This document shows, piece after piece, positions 17,471 to 25,868 of a DNA stretch of 64,000 nt (positions within the stretch are counted from its first letter, which is position 1; every line of letters starts with the position of its first letter). The notes below the pieces were generated by a model. It made no database searches and was not told the DNA's origin. It saw nothing but the letters and a program-made list of their open reading frames with translations. A program made the position numbers and the translations under genes. The DNA is taken from assembly GCF_000011005.1 (NCBI RefSeq), contig NC_013665.1, positions 2,767,501 through 2,831,500 of the forward strand. The letters are read 5' to 3'. Source of the DNA: Methanocella paludicola SANAE (GTDB lineage Archaea > Halobacteriota > Methanocellia > Methanocellales > Methanocellaceae).

Positions 17471-18238
17471 ATGAAGCTCAACCTCGGGGACGTCATTCCC
17501 ACCTCGACGCTGGACTGGCCCGGCAAGGTCGTGCTGGTCGTGTTCATGTGGGGATGCCCGCTGAAGTGCCCTTATTGCTCCAACTCCCGCTTCATCGAGG
17601 TGCCCGAGGACATCCAGGCTTCGGACACCGAGACCGTCAACGCCAGGGTGCTTGAAGCGTCCCGCTTCGTCGACGGCGTGATCTTTTCTGGCGGCGAGCC
17701 GTTCATGCAGCCCGCCGCTCTCAGGGAGATGGCCGAATATGTAAAGGGGCTTGGCCTGCTCGTGGGCGTGCACACCAACGGCGCCTACCCGGACCGTATC
17801 GAGGAGATGGCGAATGCAGATCTGCTCGATGCAGTGTTCATGGACGTTAAGGCTCCTCTGGAGTATGAGCCTTACAGGGCGGCGTGCGGAGACATGGACA
17901 GGAGCCTCTTCGAGGCGATCAGGCGCTCGCTGGCGCTGTGCTGCGAGCTCCGCAGGAAAGGGAAGATACAGCTCATGGAGGCCCGGACCACCGTGTTCCA
18001 GGGCATCAGCGACAGGCCCGACGATATAGCGAAGATCGCCCTGGAGGCCGAGTGCGCGGACGCCTACGTGGTCCAGCAGGGCAGGCCAGAGGTCGCCATG
18101 GACGACAGGCTCAAGTCCTCCGAGGCAGTCCACCGGAATAAGCTGGTGGAGCTGGCCAGGGCAGCCAGAGAAAAAAGCAGTGTGAAAGTGGTAAAAGTAA
18201 GGACGCACCTGTACGGCGACGAAATAATAAAAGCTTAG
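17471..18238 (+). CDS. nrdG: Anaerobic ribonucleoside-triphosphate reductase activating protein
   Basis: A 255-aa radical SAM activase that installs the glycyl radical on NrdD. The CX3CX2C motif (Cys 29, 33, 36 in WGCPLKCPYCSN) binds the 4Fe-4S cluster. The SAM-binding GG motif is FSGGEPFMQP. The domain architecture and length fit the archaeal/thermophilic NrdG class. A TATA box near 17445-17452 sits about 26 nt before ATG 17471, so the transcript is likely leaderless and driven from its own promoter after the nrdD terminator. The 3' end overlaps the convergent membrane gene by 4 nt. Confidence 0.94.
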   Translation: MKLNLGDVIPTSTLDWPGKVVLVVFMWGCPLKCPYCSNSRFIEVPEDIQASDTETVNARVLEASRFVDGVIFSGGEPFMQPAALREMAEYVKGLGLLVGVHTNGAYPDRIEEMANADLLDAVFMDVKAPLEYEPYRAACGDMDRSLFEAIRRSLALCCELRRKGKIQLMEARTTVFQGISDRPDDIAKIALEAECADAYVVQQGRPEVAMDDRLKSSEAVHRNKLVELARAAREKSSVKVVKVRTHLYGDEIIKA

Positions 18239-18828
18239 GTAAGCGGCTCGTGCGTCTTGATGGCGCCACTCTTTTTAAGCCGGCGGACAGCCTCCTCGTG
18301 CATGGCATTCCACACGGCCTTCTCGATAAGCTCGCGCCGGTAGGCCTCGTCATAGCCCAGGTACGCGAACAGGATTATCGAGGCGACGACGGCTACGACC
18401 ACGAGCACGATGGCGACTGCCAGGTAGGGCATCTGCGACAGGACGCCGATATAGTACATGTACGCCTCCGCGAGGATCGCGAGCAGCAGCGGGGCCACCA
18501 GCCCGGCGTAGGAAAGCCAGACGTTCGACGGCTTTTGCGCCGGCACGCTCGCCTTGAAGCCGGTGATCTGCTCGATGAGGGTGAGCGACTCGCCCGTGGT
18601 ACAGGTCGCGGTGACGAACGCCGTCGCGTCCTTGTACTGGCTCTTCGACAGGGACGGGCTCGACAGCATCGTGGCCAGGTCGCCCAGCAGCGGCACGTTC
18701 CTGAACCGGTTCTCCTCGGCCCGCTCCTCGACCTCGGAGCGGATGGCGTAGACCTTCAGGATGGTGGAAAGGATAAGCTCCTTCCTGTTCACCCGGCTCG
18801 CCGGCACTATGGAGTCTTTTCTGATCAT
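18235..18828 (-). CDS. Small membrane protein of unknown function, two transmembrane helices
   Basis: A 197-aa protein from ATG 18828; an upstream in-frame ATG at 18921 would add 31 residues but runs through the divergent promoter. A soluble N-terminal half (about 1-110) is charged and contains VYAIRSEVEERAEENRFRNV. Two hydrophobic helices follow near 115-165, then a charged cytoplasmic tail (ELIEKAVWNAMHEEAVRRLKK). I do not recognise the family. It lies divergent from the UPF0200/0201 gene and tail-to-tail with nrdG. Confidence 0.6.
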   Translation of the reverse strand: MIRKDSIVPASRVNRKELILSTILKVYAIRSEVEERAEENRFRNVPLLGDLATMLSSPSLSKSQYKDATAFVTATCTTGESLTLIEQITGFKASVPAQKPSNVWLSYAGLVAPLLLAILAEAYMYYIGVLSQMPYLAVAIVLVVVAVVASIILFAYLGYDEAYRRELIEKAVWNAMHEEAVRRLKKSGAIKTHEPLT

Positions 18829-18973
18829 GGTCTTTTGCCTTGAAGAATAGTTTAAACGCTCAATGGTGAAAAATGTTGTCGTGCTCTCCAATTGCCTGCA
18901 ATTGCCTGAACGGTTTTGCACAAGTATTAATACGAGCCGGCGTGTTATGGATTTTCATCGAGGTTTACGCTTT

Positions 18974-19927
18974 ATGAAGGTCATCGCTTTCGTCGGCATG
19001 CCGGGCGCCGGTAAGACCGAGGCCTCCAATGTGGCCCGGGACCTGGGCATTCCGGTCGTCATCATGGGCGACGTGCTCCGGGAGGAGGTAAAGAACAGGG
19101 GCCTTGCCCCCACGGACGCGAACATCGGGGGCACCGCAAATCAGCTCAGGAAGGAAGAGGGAATGGACGCGATAGCGAAGCGGTGTATCCCTAAGATCGA
19201 GGCATATGAAGGTAAGGCGAATGCGGTGGTCGTGGACGGCATCAGGGGCATCGCCGAGGTGGAGACATTCAAGAAGGCTTTTGACGATAATTTTACCCTG
19301 GTGAAGATCGACGCCCCTTTTGAGCTGAGGCTTGAGAGGCTGTCCCGCCGCGGGCGCTCCGACGATATGGCGAGCGCCGAGGGCCTGAGGCAGCGGGACG
19401 AGAGGGAGCTGTCCTGGGGAATGGGGAAGGCGATCGAGGCGGCCGATAAGGAGGTCACGAACCTGGACCCCATCGAGCGGTTCCGGGATGAGATCCGCTC
19501 CATCCTCGTTAAGGAGGGCATTGAGACCACCGTCTCCGCTCTCGTGTTCCCGACGGAGCCAGAGGAGAAGGTCAGGCATGCCATCGGAAACATATTCCCT
19601 GACGCTAAGCTCCATCTTATCCAGCAGAAGGGGTACGTGGACAGGCTGGAGGGCAAGGCAGGCCTCGACCGCCTGCACGAGCTCTTGAGGGAGCAGAAGA
19701 TCCTGGACACCGCCCGGGGCGCCATGTACAAGGGCATGAAGGACGATGAAATATCCTTTGAGCTGAACAAGCAGGCCGCCTACATGGGCGAGCTCAACTT
19801 CCTGGACCACGACGTGGCCCTTGGCGGCATCTACGTGACCATAAGATACAAAGACCCGATGCTCATCACAGACTGGCTTGCCCCCGAGACCCGGGAGGGG
19901 AAGCCCCTGGAGGAGATCGAGCTTTGA
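18974..19927 (+). CDS. UPF0200/UPF0201 fusion: P-loop nucleotide kinase-like + RNA-binding-like domain
   Basis: A 317-aa protein from ATG 18974 (MKVIAFVGMPGAGKTEASNV). Residues 1-180 are the UPF0200 P-loop kinase-like domain, with Walker A GMPGAGKT, the LRQRDERELSWGMGKAI lid region and VVVDGIRG as Walker B-like strand. Residues 185-317 are UPF0201 (DUF54), a small fold proposed to bind RNA, starting at IETTVSALVFPTEPEEKV. In many archaea these are separate adjacent genes; here they are one chain. It heads an operon: the isomerase start overlaps its stop as TTGA. Confidence 0.9.
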   Translation: MKVIAFVGMPGAGKTEASNVARDLGIPVVIMGDVLREEVKNRGLAPTDANIGGTANQLRKEEGMDAIAKRCIPKIEAYEGKANAVVVDGIRGIAEVETFKKAFDDNFTLVKIDAPFELRLERLSRRGRSDDMASAEGLRQRDERELSWGMGKAIEAADKEVTNLDPIERFRDEIRSILVKEGIETTVSALVFPTEPEEKVRHAIGNIFPDAKLHLIQQKGYVDRLEGKAGLDRLHELLREQKILDTARGAMYKGMKDDEISFELNKQAAYMGELNFLDHDVALGGIYVTIRYKDPMLITDWLAPETREGKPLEEIEL

Positions 19928-20694
19928 AGGTGGGCTTTTCGGCCTACAAGCTGGTCACGAAGCCCTTCGACTGGGCGGCGGGCCTCGAGGACATGGGGTT
20001 CGACGGCTGGGAGATCGTGAGCGAGGGCCAGCAGAAAATTACCAAAGAGAGCCTGCCCGGTTTCATGGATATCATCAACAGCATGGACATCGAGATCACG
20101 GTCCACGGGCCGTTCTCCGACCTGAACCCGGCGTCCGTGAATGACGCTATAAGGGACGAGACCATACGGCAGATCAGGCAGTGCGTGGAGCTTTCCGCCG
20201 ACTTTTCAAGAATTGTCGTCGTTCACCCGGGCATCCTGTCGCCCCTCGGGAGCCAGATGCCCGACGAGGCGTGGACGAGGAACGTGGACGCCCTCAGGGA
20301 ACTCTGCAAACACGCTGGAGAGCATGGCGTTACTTTGTGCCTGGAGAACATGCCGAACATTGAAAAGCTGTTATGCAGGACGCCCTATGAGATCTTCGGC
20401 ATGGCCGAGTCCGTGGGCGACGGCATCGGCATGACGTTCGACGTTGGCCACTCCAACACCATGAGGAACACGGCCGAATTCTTAAAGGAGAAAGCGAAGT
20501 TCGCCCACGTCCACATCCACGATAATCACGGCATAAAGGACGAGCACCTGGAGCTGGGCAAGGGCACCGTCGACTGGGGCCGTGTGCTCCCGGAGCTGAA
20601 GGATTTCAAGGGCATGGCGGTCGTCGAGGCCCGGAGCCTGGAAGAAGGAAGGAGAAGCCTTGAGTTCATTAGAAAACGCGAGCACCACCCTTAA
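19924..20694 (+). CDS. Xylose isomerase-like TIM barrel protein (sugar phosphate isomerase/epimerase family)
   Basis: A 256-aa TIM barrel of the AP endonuclease 2/xylose isomerase-like superfamily. Metal-ligand motifs are visible: HGPFSDLNPAS, VVVHPGI, LCLENMPN with a Glu, MTFDVGHSNT with Asp and His, and HVHIHDNHG. This supports a divalent-metal isomerase, epimerase or endonuclease IV-like enzyme; the substrate cannot be read from sequence. Translation starts at TTG 19924, overlapping the upstream stop. Its end overlaps the MFS start by 35 nt. The neighbourhood with two transporters suggests small-molecule metabolism over DNA repair. Confidence 0.86.
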   Translation: MKVGFSAYKLVTKPFDWAAGLEDMGFDGWEIVSEGQQKITKESLPGFMDIINSMDIEITVHGPFSDLNPASVNDAIRDETIRQIRQCVELSADFSRIVVVHPGILSPLGSQMPDEAWTRNVDALRELCKHAGEHGVTLCLENMPNIEKLLCRTPYEIFGMAESVGDGIGMTFDVGHSNTMRNTAEFLKEKAKFAHVHIHDNHGIKDEHLELGKGTVDWGRVLPELKDFKGMAVVEARSLEEGRRSLEFIRKREHHP

Positions 20695-21904
20695 GCAGGT
20701 CGTCGTCGAAAAAGAGAAGCCTAAGGGCGCCTTCGATACCTTTCGGATCTTGATTTTAGCGATGGGGCACCTGGTCAACGACAGCTACTCCAACATCGTC
20801 CCGCCGCTGCTCCCGATGCTGAAGGCGGCCTACGGCCTTTCTTATGCTGCGTCGGGCATGCTCACGACCGTCTATACCATCACGTCGAGCATTGTACAGC
20901 CCCTGTTCGGCTACTACGCCGATAAGCATGGCCGGCGGTGGCTCGTGGCGCTGAGCACGGCCTGGGTGGCCTTCTTCATGTCGCTCATCGGCGTGGTCTC
21001 TTATCTGGGCCTGGACAGCTCGGGCTCTTATATCGTTTTGTTAACTCTCATTGCCCTGGCCGGGTTCGGCAACGCCGCCTACCACCCGCAGGGCGCATCC
21101 ATGGTCCCCCGGGTGAGCGGCGACCATAAGGGCCTGGGCGTGTCCATCTTCTCCGCGGGCGGGAATTTGGGGTACGCCATAACGCCGCTTCTGGTCGTGC
21201 CGGCCACGGCCCTGTGGGGCCTCAAGGGGACCCTCGTATTCCTCATCCCCGGCTTCCTCATGTCGCTGCTGCTGTACAGGTACGCGCCGGAGGCGCCTCA
21301 GACCGGGGCGCACCTCAAGGTAGGAGAACTAATCAGGGACATCACTTCGGTCATCAAGCCCCTCCTGGTGGTCACGGGCATCGTGGTCATGCGGGCCTGG
21401 GTCTTCTTCGGGCTCATCACGTTCTTACCCCTATACTTCGCCTTACGGAATGAGGCGCCGGTGACGGCGAGCGTGCACCTGTTCGTTCTCCTGCTCTTCG
21501 GCGCCATCGGCGGGCTCATCGGGGGCGCCGCGTCGGACAGGTACGGCCGCAAGTTCGTGATCGTGACGAGCCTCGTCATCACCGGGCCTCTGCTATATCT
21601 GGCCCTGTCCACGAGCGGCCTGGTCGAGTGGGCGCTCACGGCCATGGCCGGGGCGGCGCTCCTCGCGTCCTTCTCCCCGGCGGTGCTCATCGCCCAGGAC
21701 CTGATACCCAATAACCAGGGCATTGCCTCGGGCCTCATCCTGGGCCTGGCCATCGGCATCGGCGGCCTGGGCGTCTCTGTCACCGGCGCCTTCGCGGACG
21801 CCTTCGGCCTCACGGCGGCGGTGTACTCGCTGGTCTTATTGCCCGTGATGGCCATGCTCTTTGCCCTGGCCCTTCCCGGCAGTATCAGGCCCAGGCTTGG
21901 CTAA
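20660..21904 (+). CDS. MFS transporter, fosmidomycin-resistance-like
   Basis: A 414-aa, 12-helix major facilitator protein. It has MGHLVNDSYSNIVPPLLPML in helix 1, the loop GYYADKHGRRWLV, and helix motifs GFGNAAYHPQGASMVPRVSGDHKG that are diagnostic of the fosmidomycin resistance (Fsr) group. The TTG at 20660 follows GGAAGGAG. The adjacent gene is a paralog with the same signatures, so this is a tandem duplication. Substrate unknown; archaeal members are usually annotated as drug efflux by similarity only. Confidence 0.88.
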   Translation: MSSLENASTTLKQVVVEKEKPKGAFDTFRILILAMGHLVNDSYSNIVPPLLPMLKAAYGLSYAASGMLTTVYTITSSIVQPLFGYYADKHGRRWLVALSTAWVAFFMSLIGVVSYLGLDSSGSYIVLLTLIALAGFGNAAYHPQGASMVPRVSGDHKGLGVSIFSAGGNLGYAITPLLVVPATALWGLKGTLVFLIPGFLMSLLLYRYAPEAPQTGAHLKVGELIRDITSVIKPLLVVTGIVVMRAWVFFGLITFLPLYFALRNEAPVTASVHLFVLLLFGAIGGLIGGAASDRYGRKFVIVTSLVITGPLLYLALSTSGLVEWALTAMAGAALLASFSPAVLIAQDLIPNNQGIASGLILGLAIGIGGLGVSVTGAFADAFGLTAAVYSLVLLPVMAMLFALALPGSIRPRLG

Positions 21905-23198
21905 GCCGGCAAACTTTTTTATATCATCTGCCCATTATGGGGGATTCAAAGTACCACGAAGGGATGTTAAAACGGCGGATAATGGGTTCGACAAGTTCAG
22001 GGTATTTCTTCTGGGCCTGGGGCACTTTACGGTGGACGTCTACGCGAACCTGCTTCCGCCCCTCCTGCCCATGTTCAAGCAGATGTACAACCTGTCCTAC
22101 GCCGCCACGGCAGGCCTGACCTCGGTCTTCGCCGTCACCTCCACGCTCATCCAGCCCATCTTCGGATATCTGGCAGATAGGTACGGCAAGAAGTGGATAG
22201 CCGCGCTGGGCGTGGCCTGGATATCCGTCCTGATGTGCCTGCTGGGCATCGCCCCCGGCTACGCGGCCATCGTGGCGATCGTCGCCTTCGCGGGCGTGGG
22301 CTCGGCCATGTTCCACCCACAGGGAGCGGCCATGGTGCCCAGGGTCAGCGGGGACCACAAGGGCGTGGGCGTGTCCATCTTCTCGGCGGGCGGAAGCATC
22401 GGGTACTCGGTCATGCCGTTAATCGCGGTGATGATCGTGGGCTGGTTCGGCTTGAACTCGTTACCGCTGCTCATCTTCCCCGGCCTCATCGTCTCGTACA
22501 TGCTCTACAAATACTCCCCCGACATGGAGGAGGAATGCAGGAAGAACCACATCGACCTCCGCCAGATGCTGCACGACATGGGCCAGGTGAAGGCGCCCCT
22601 GGCGACGCTAGTGACCGTCGTGTCCCTGCGGGCCTGGGTGTGCTCGGGCATGATCACCTTCATACCGCTGTACTATGCATTGCATTTCAAGGGCTGGACC
22701 TTCATGGGCTATGACCTCTCGCTCATCGCCCCGGGCATCACGCTCTTTATATTTTTAATCGCCAACGCCATCGGCGGCATCATCGGCGGCTGGGCCTCGG
22801 ATAAGTATGGCAAAAAGCAGGTGCTGGTCGCCGCGTTCTTCGCCTCGCTCCCGTTCTTCTACCTGGCCTTCACCAGCCCCGACTTCCTGGTCTGGCCGTT
22901 CATCGCCATCGCCGGCGGCTTCATCTATGCGGCCTACCCTGGCACGGTGCTCCAGGCGCAGGAAATGCTCCCCCGGACCCAGGGCATGGCCGGCGGCCTC
23001 ATTTTAGGTTTCGCCAACGGCGTCGGGGGCCTCCTCGTGTTATTGACGGGCGTCATCTCGGACCACTTCGGGATATTTAACGGGGTACTATCGCTCATCG
23101 CCATCGCGGTTGTCATGTCGTTCCTCTCGCTGGCGGTGCCGGGGGATAAGGCGTTAAAAGCTCAGGTAGAGGCTATTGAAGTCCCTCAGGCTCACTGA
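21861..23198 (+). CDS. MFS transporter, fosmidomycin-resistance-like, second copy (start uncertain)
   Basis: A 12-helix MFS paralog of the preceding gene, with LGHFTVDVYANLLPPLLPMF, GYLADRYGKKWIA and FHPQGAAMVPRVSGDHKG. The only standard in-frame start before the conserved N-terminus is the TTG at 21861, inside the previous gene; the translation from there up to about 21936 does not look like transporter. An ATG at 21937 is followed by a G5 run (21939-21943) but is one base out of frame. With one more G it would read MGGFKVPRRDVKTADNGF and join the correct frame. The conserved body from about 21945 on is certain. Confidence 0.85.
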   Translation: MPWPFPAVSGPGLAKPANFFISSAHYGGFKVPRRDVKTADNGFDKFRVFLLGLGHFTVDVYANLLPPLLPMFKQMYNLSYAATAGLTSVFAVTSTLIQPIFGYLADRYGKKWIAALGVAWISVLMCLLGIAPGYAAIVAIVAFAGVGSAMFHPQGAAMVPRVSGDHKGVGVSIFSAGGSIGYSVMPLIAVMIVGWFGLNSLPLLIFPGLIVSYMLYKYSPDMEEECRKNHIDLRQMLHDMGQVKAPLATLVTVVSLRAWVCSGMITFIPLYYALHFKGWTFMGYDLSLIAPGITLFIFLIANAIGGIIGGWASDKYGKKQVLVAAFFASLPFFYLAFTSPDFLVWPFIAIAGGFIYAAYPGTVLQAQEMLPRTQGMAGGLILGFANGVGGLLVLLTGVISDHFGIFNGVLSLIAIAVVMSFLSLAVPGDKALKAQVEAIEVPQAH

Positions 23199-23673
23199 CC
23201 TGGTTGAGCTTTTCGGTTATGCGGCGCAGCGTCTCGGCCATCATCTGCTGCACCTCGAGGCTCACGTCGCCCGACACGTCGGCGCCCTCGATCTTCTTGA
23301 GAGCCTCGATATTTTTTATGACTACCTGGATGGTGTCCAGCATCTCGTCCAGCGAGATGAGGCCTGCATAATATGCGTAGAAAAACGTGGTGCCGGACCG
23401 TGCCACTTTGCGCTTGAAGGCAGCTTCTGCCGAGGAAACGTCCTGCCGTTCGTACTGGGCGTCCATAAATGGCACTAATTCTGGCAGATGCTCGCCGATC
23501 CAGGTCATCGGCACCTTGCCGTCCTCCGCCTTGAAGTCTGCACACAGGCGGGCGATGACCCATTCCCGCGCCGTCAGGTGGGTACGCTGCTTCAGCGTAT
23601 CGTTCACCTGCTCGTACGTCTGCTTGTTGAACTTCTGGAACCGGGCGTACTTGTTAGGGTCCTCGGCGGTCAT
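23173..23673 (-). CDS. Conserved archaeal helical protein (DUF5806-like)
   Basis: A 166-aa soluble, mostly helical protein. The block QVNDTLKQRTHLTAREWVIA, then RLCADFK and IGEHLPELVPFM, resembles a family I remember from halophilic archaea as DUF5806; I could not check this. No catalytic motif is evident. The acidic C-terminus is helical (VQQMMAETLRRITEKLNQ). It overlaps the 3' end of the second MFS gene by 26 nt on the opposite strand. Upstream lies repeat element A, then rnz. Confidence 0.65.
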   Translation of the reverse strand: MTAEDPNKYARFQKFNKQTYEQVNDTLKQRTHLTAREWVIARLCADFKAEDGKVPMTWIGEHLPELVPFMDAQYERQDVSSAEAAFKRKVARSGTTFFYAYYAGLISLDEMLDTIQVVIKNIEALKKIEGADVSGDVSLEVQQMMAETLRRITEKLNQVSEPEGLQ

Positions 23674-23737
23674 AATTCAAAGACGGGCATGGAAGTTGAT
23701 AAACGTTGTCCTGAAGCCTAAGCCCCTCTAAGCTATT

Positions 23738-23892
23738 ATAAGAATGCACGAAGGCTGTTTCAGCCTCGAAGCGACTCGAAGAGGGCCTGAAGTGACACGA
23801 AGAAATTATAAAATATTTTAATAAAGTCTTAGAGTGTCTTCGAGCCAGCTTGGAGGGGCTTTGTGGCTGAAACAGCCTTCGTGCATTCTTAT
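23738..23892. repeat. Long inverted-repeat element A (family 1)
   Basis: Outer arms of 28 nt are perfectly complementary (23738-23765 with 23865-23892, beginning ATAAGAATGCACGAAGG). The inner arms are imperfect and built from CGAAG words, closing on an AT-rich centre. It lies downstream of rnz and upstream of the DUF5806-like gene, with no ORF. Element B at 36734 has nearly the same arms and length. Confidence 0.85.
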
Positions 23893-23919
23893 CATTTTTT
23901 TGAGCCGCTTAAACAGGCT

Positions 23920-24834
23920 TTACTCCCTGAGAGGCACGTCGACTTCCATGAAGTCCTCGGCCACGACGACGCCCGGGAAGTACTTCCTCGCATCCTCTAA
24001 CAGTGGGGTGATGTCCTCGGAGTACCGGCTGCTGATGTGGGTCAGTATCAGGCGCTGCACGCCCGCCGTGGCCGCGAGCCTCGCCACGTCCCCGGAGGAC
24101 GAGTGGAGCGTCTCGGCCGCCTTATCGGAGGCCTCGTCGGCGAATGTGGCCTCGGAAATCCATAAATCGGCGCCCTTCAGCACAGGTAAGAATGCCTGCG
24201 AGGGCGCGGTGTCGCCCGTGTAGACGATCCGCCTTCCGGGCCTGGGCTCGCCGACAACGTCAGAGCTTTTAATTATACTGCCTTTGACCTCGACGTCCTC
24301 GCCCCGGTGGAGCCTTCCGAACAGCGGCCCCTCGGGCACGCCAAGCTCCAGCGCCCTCTGCCTGTCGAACCGGCCAAGCCGGGCGTCCTCCATCAGCGCG
24401 TAGCCCAGGCCGGGGACGCTGTGGAACGTGCGGAACGCCTCGACCTTATACCCGTTACGCTCCACGACGTCGCCGTGCCTGAGCTCGTGCGCCACCACAT
24501 CGAATGCCGGCTTCAAATAGCCTAACGAGTTTAAAATATCGCAGTACTCCCGCACGAACTTCGGGCCGTAAATGTGCAGAGGCTCAGTCCTCCCCTGGAA
24601 GCCCATGGTCTGGATGAGCCCGGGGATGCCCAGCGTGTGGTCCGCGTGGAAGTGCGTCAAGAAGATCGAGCCCACGTCCATGAACCCGGAGCGGCAGCAC
24701 ATCATCTGGCGCTGGGTGCCCTCGCCGCAGTCGAAGAGCATGCGCTCGCCCTCTCGTACGACCATTAGCGACGGCATGCCTCTGCAGGGGCTCGGGACGG
24801 ACCCGCCCGTGCCGAGGAAGATGACCTTGAGCAT
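23920..24834 (-). CDS. rnz: Ribonuclease Z (tRNA 3' endonuclease)
   Basis: A 304-aa metallo-beta-lactamase fold nuclease that removes tRNA 3' trailers. The zinc motif HFHADH has His 61, His 63, Asp 65 and His 66. Other family marks are FLGTGGSVPSPCRGMPS at the N-terminus, FDCGEGTQRQMM, YTGDTAPS, SEATF and LTHISSRY near the C-terminus. The length and an exosite region around 150-180 fit the short RNase Z (ELAC1) form. Upstream is inverted-repeat element E; downstream is element A. Confidence 0.95.
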   Translation of the reverse strand: MLKVIFLGTGGSVPSPCRGMPSLMVVREGERMLFDCGEGTQRQMMCCRSGFMDVGSIFLTHFHADHTLGIPGLIQTMGFQGRTEPLHIYGPKFVREYCDILNSLGYLKPAFDVVAHELRHGDVVERNGYKVEAFRTFHSVPGLGYALMEDARLGRFDRQRALELGVPEGPLFGRLHRGEDVEVKGSIIKSSDVVGEPRPGRRIVYTGDTAPSQAFLPVLKGADLWISEATFADEASDKAAETLHSSSGDVARLAATAGVQRLILTHISSRYSEDITPLLEDARKYFPGVVVAEDFMEVDVPLRE

Positions 24835-24933
24835 AAGACTGGATTATAATATGTATTAGAGATATTAAAATGTGGTTCTCGTATGCCGCGTTCCTTTTAC
24901 AGCTAGAATGCTAAAGTACAATTTGTCGTTTAA

Positions 24934-25281
24934 CGTTATGCCGTCCAGGAGTGGTCCAACCACAGGGGCACCGAGCGCACGGGAGTTTCACAGAGTTTTT
25001 CTTAATAATTTGAGGCACGGAGGCCACGGAGCCCGGTTTATTGGTTTATCAGGGGCACAGAGTTAATCAAGGCACTGTTGACCAATAAACAATTAATGAG
25101 TAATTTTGAATATTATAAGCGTGTAGTGGTTTATCGTCAACTATGCCTCTTTAAACTCTGTGCCCCAGGTTAAATATAAACCCGTCCTCTGTGCGCTCTG
25201 TGTCTCTATTTTAAAAAAATCTCCGTGAAATTCTGCGCTCTCCGTGCCCCTGTGGTTGGACCACTCCGGGATTGCATAACG
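24934..25281. repeat. Long inverted-repeat element E (family 2)
   Basis: This fills most of the 449-nt gap between rnz and the PGF-CTERM gene. The ends are CGTTATGC and GCATAACG. The outer 66 nt of each arm are complementary with few mismatches (shared GGTCCAACCACAGGGGCAC). Inner arms carry CACGGAG/CACAGAG words. It ends 2 nt beyond the stop codon of the 25284 gene. Element D at 50020 is a diverged copy along its whole length. No ORF or transposase is inside. Confidence 0.88.
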
Positions 25282-25283
25282 GG

Positions 25284-25826
25284 TTACTTCGACCGTTTGA
25301 GAAGCAATACAGCCACTAGTAATGATAGTAATGCGAGTAACGTCCCAAACCCGGGGCTCCTGGCGGCGGTGGCCTGGGGCAGGGGCGACGACACGCGCAC
25401 CGGCACGTAGGTATAGTACGTCTTAGGCGTAGGAACGGGCGTGGGCTCCTTGATAGCGAGAACGTCCACGTACTCGGGGATGACGATGTTGGCGGTGGCG
25501 GTGCCCCCGGTGAGGTTCACCTGCGCGTAGAACCAGCTCTCGCCCCACTGCGCCGTCACGTTATAAAGGCCCGGCTGGACGCCGGTGAACACGTAAGCGC
25601 CCGGCAGCGAGCTGGAAAAGTTCGAGGTATACTGGGGGTTGTTCGGAACGACGGCCAGGACAGGCACCCCGTCCACGATGGCCCACAGCGTGACGGTCGC
25701 TCCCGGTATGGCGGCATTATTGGCCGAGGTCACGATGCCCGTGACCGAGCCGTACTCCTGGGCCATGGCGGGAGCCGATGCTAAGACGAATAACAGGATC
25801 ACAGCGGCCGCCGGTAATCTCATCAA
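25284..25826 (-). CDS. Secreted surface protein with Ig-like (CarboxypepD_reg) domain and PGF-CTERM anchor
   Basis: A 180-aa protein. The N-terminal signal peptide is RLPAAAVILLFVLASAPAMA, followed by a carboxypeptidase-regulatory-like beta-sandwich (GSVTGIVTSANNAAIPGATV, AYVFTGVQPGLYNVTAQW). A Pro/Thr linker precedes SPGFGTLLALLSLLVAVLLL and a basic end. The PGF motif, hydrophobic helix and basic tail are the PGF-CTERM signal processed by archaeosortase A, which attaches proteins to the cell surface lipid. The ligand or function is unknown. The stop codon abuts inverted-repeat element E. Confidence 0.85.
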   Translation of the reverse strand: MMRLPAAAVILLFVLASAPAMAQEYGSVTGIVTSANNAAIPGATVTLWAIVDGVPVLAVVPNNPQYTSNFSSSLPGAYVFTGVQPGLYNVTAQWGESWFYAQVNLTGGTATANIVIPEYVDVLAIKEPTPVPTPKTYYTYVPVRVSSPLPQATAARSPGFGTLLALLSLLVAVLLLKRSK

Positions 25827-25868
25827 ATATTAATATAAAAATAATAAATATATAAATGTCCGCTAAGC

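Noticed and set aside
24934-25281. Insertion sequence
   Set aside because: The element has long inverted ends but no transposase reading frame; if mobile it is non-autonomous.
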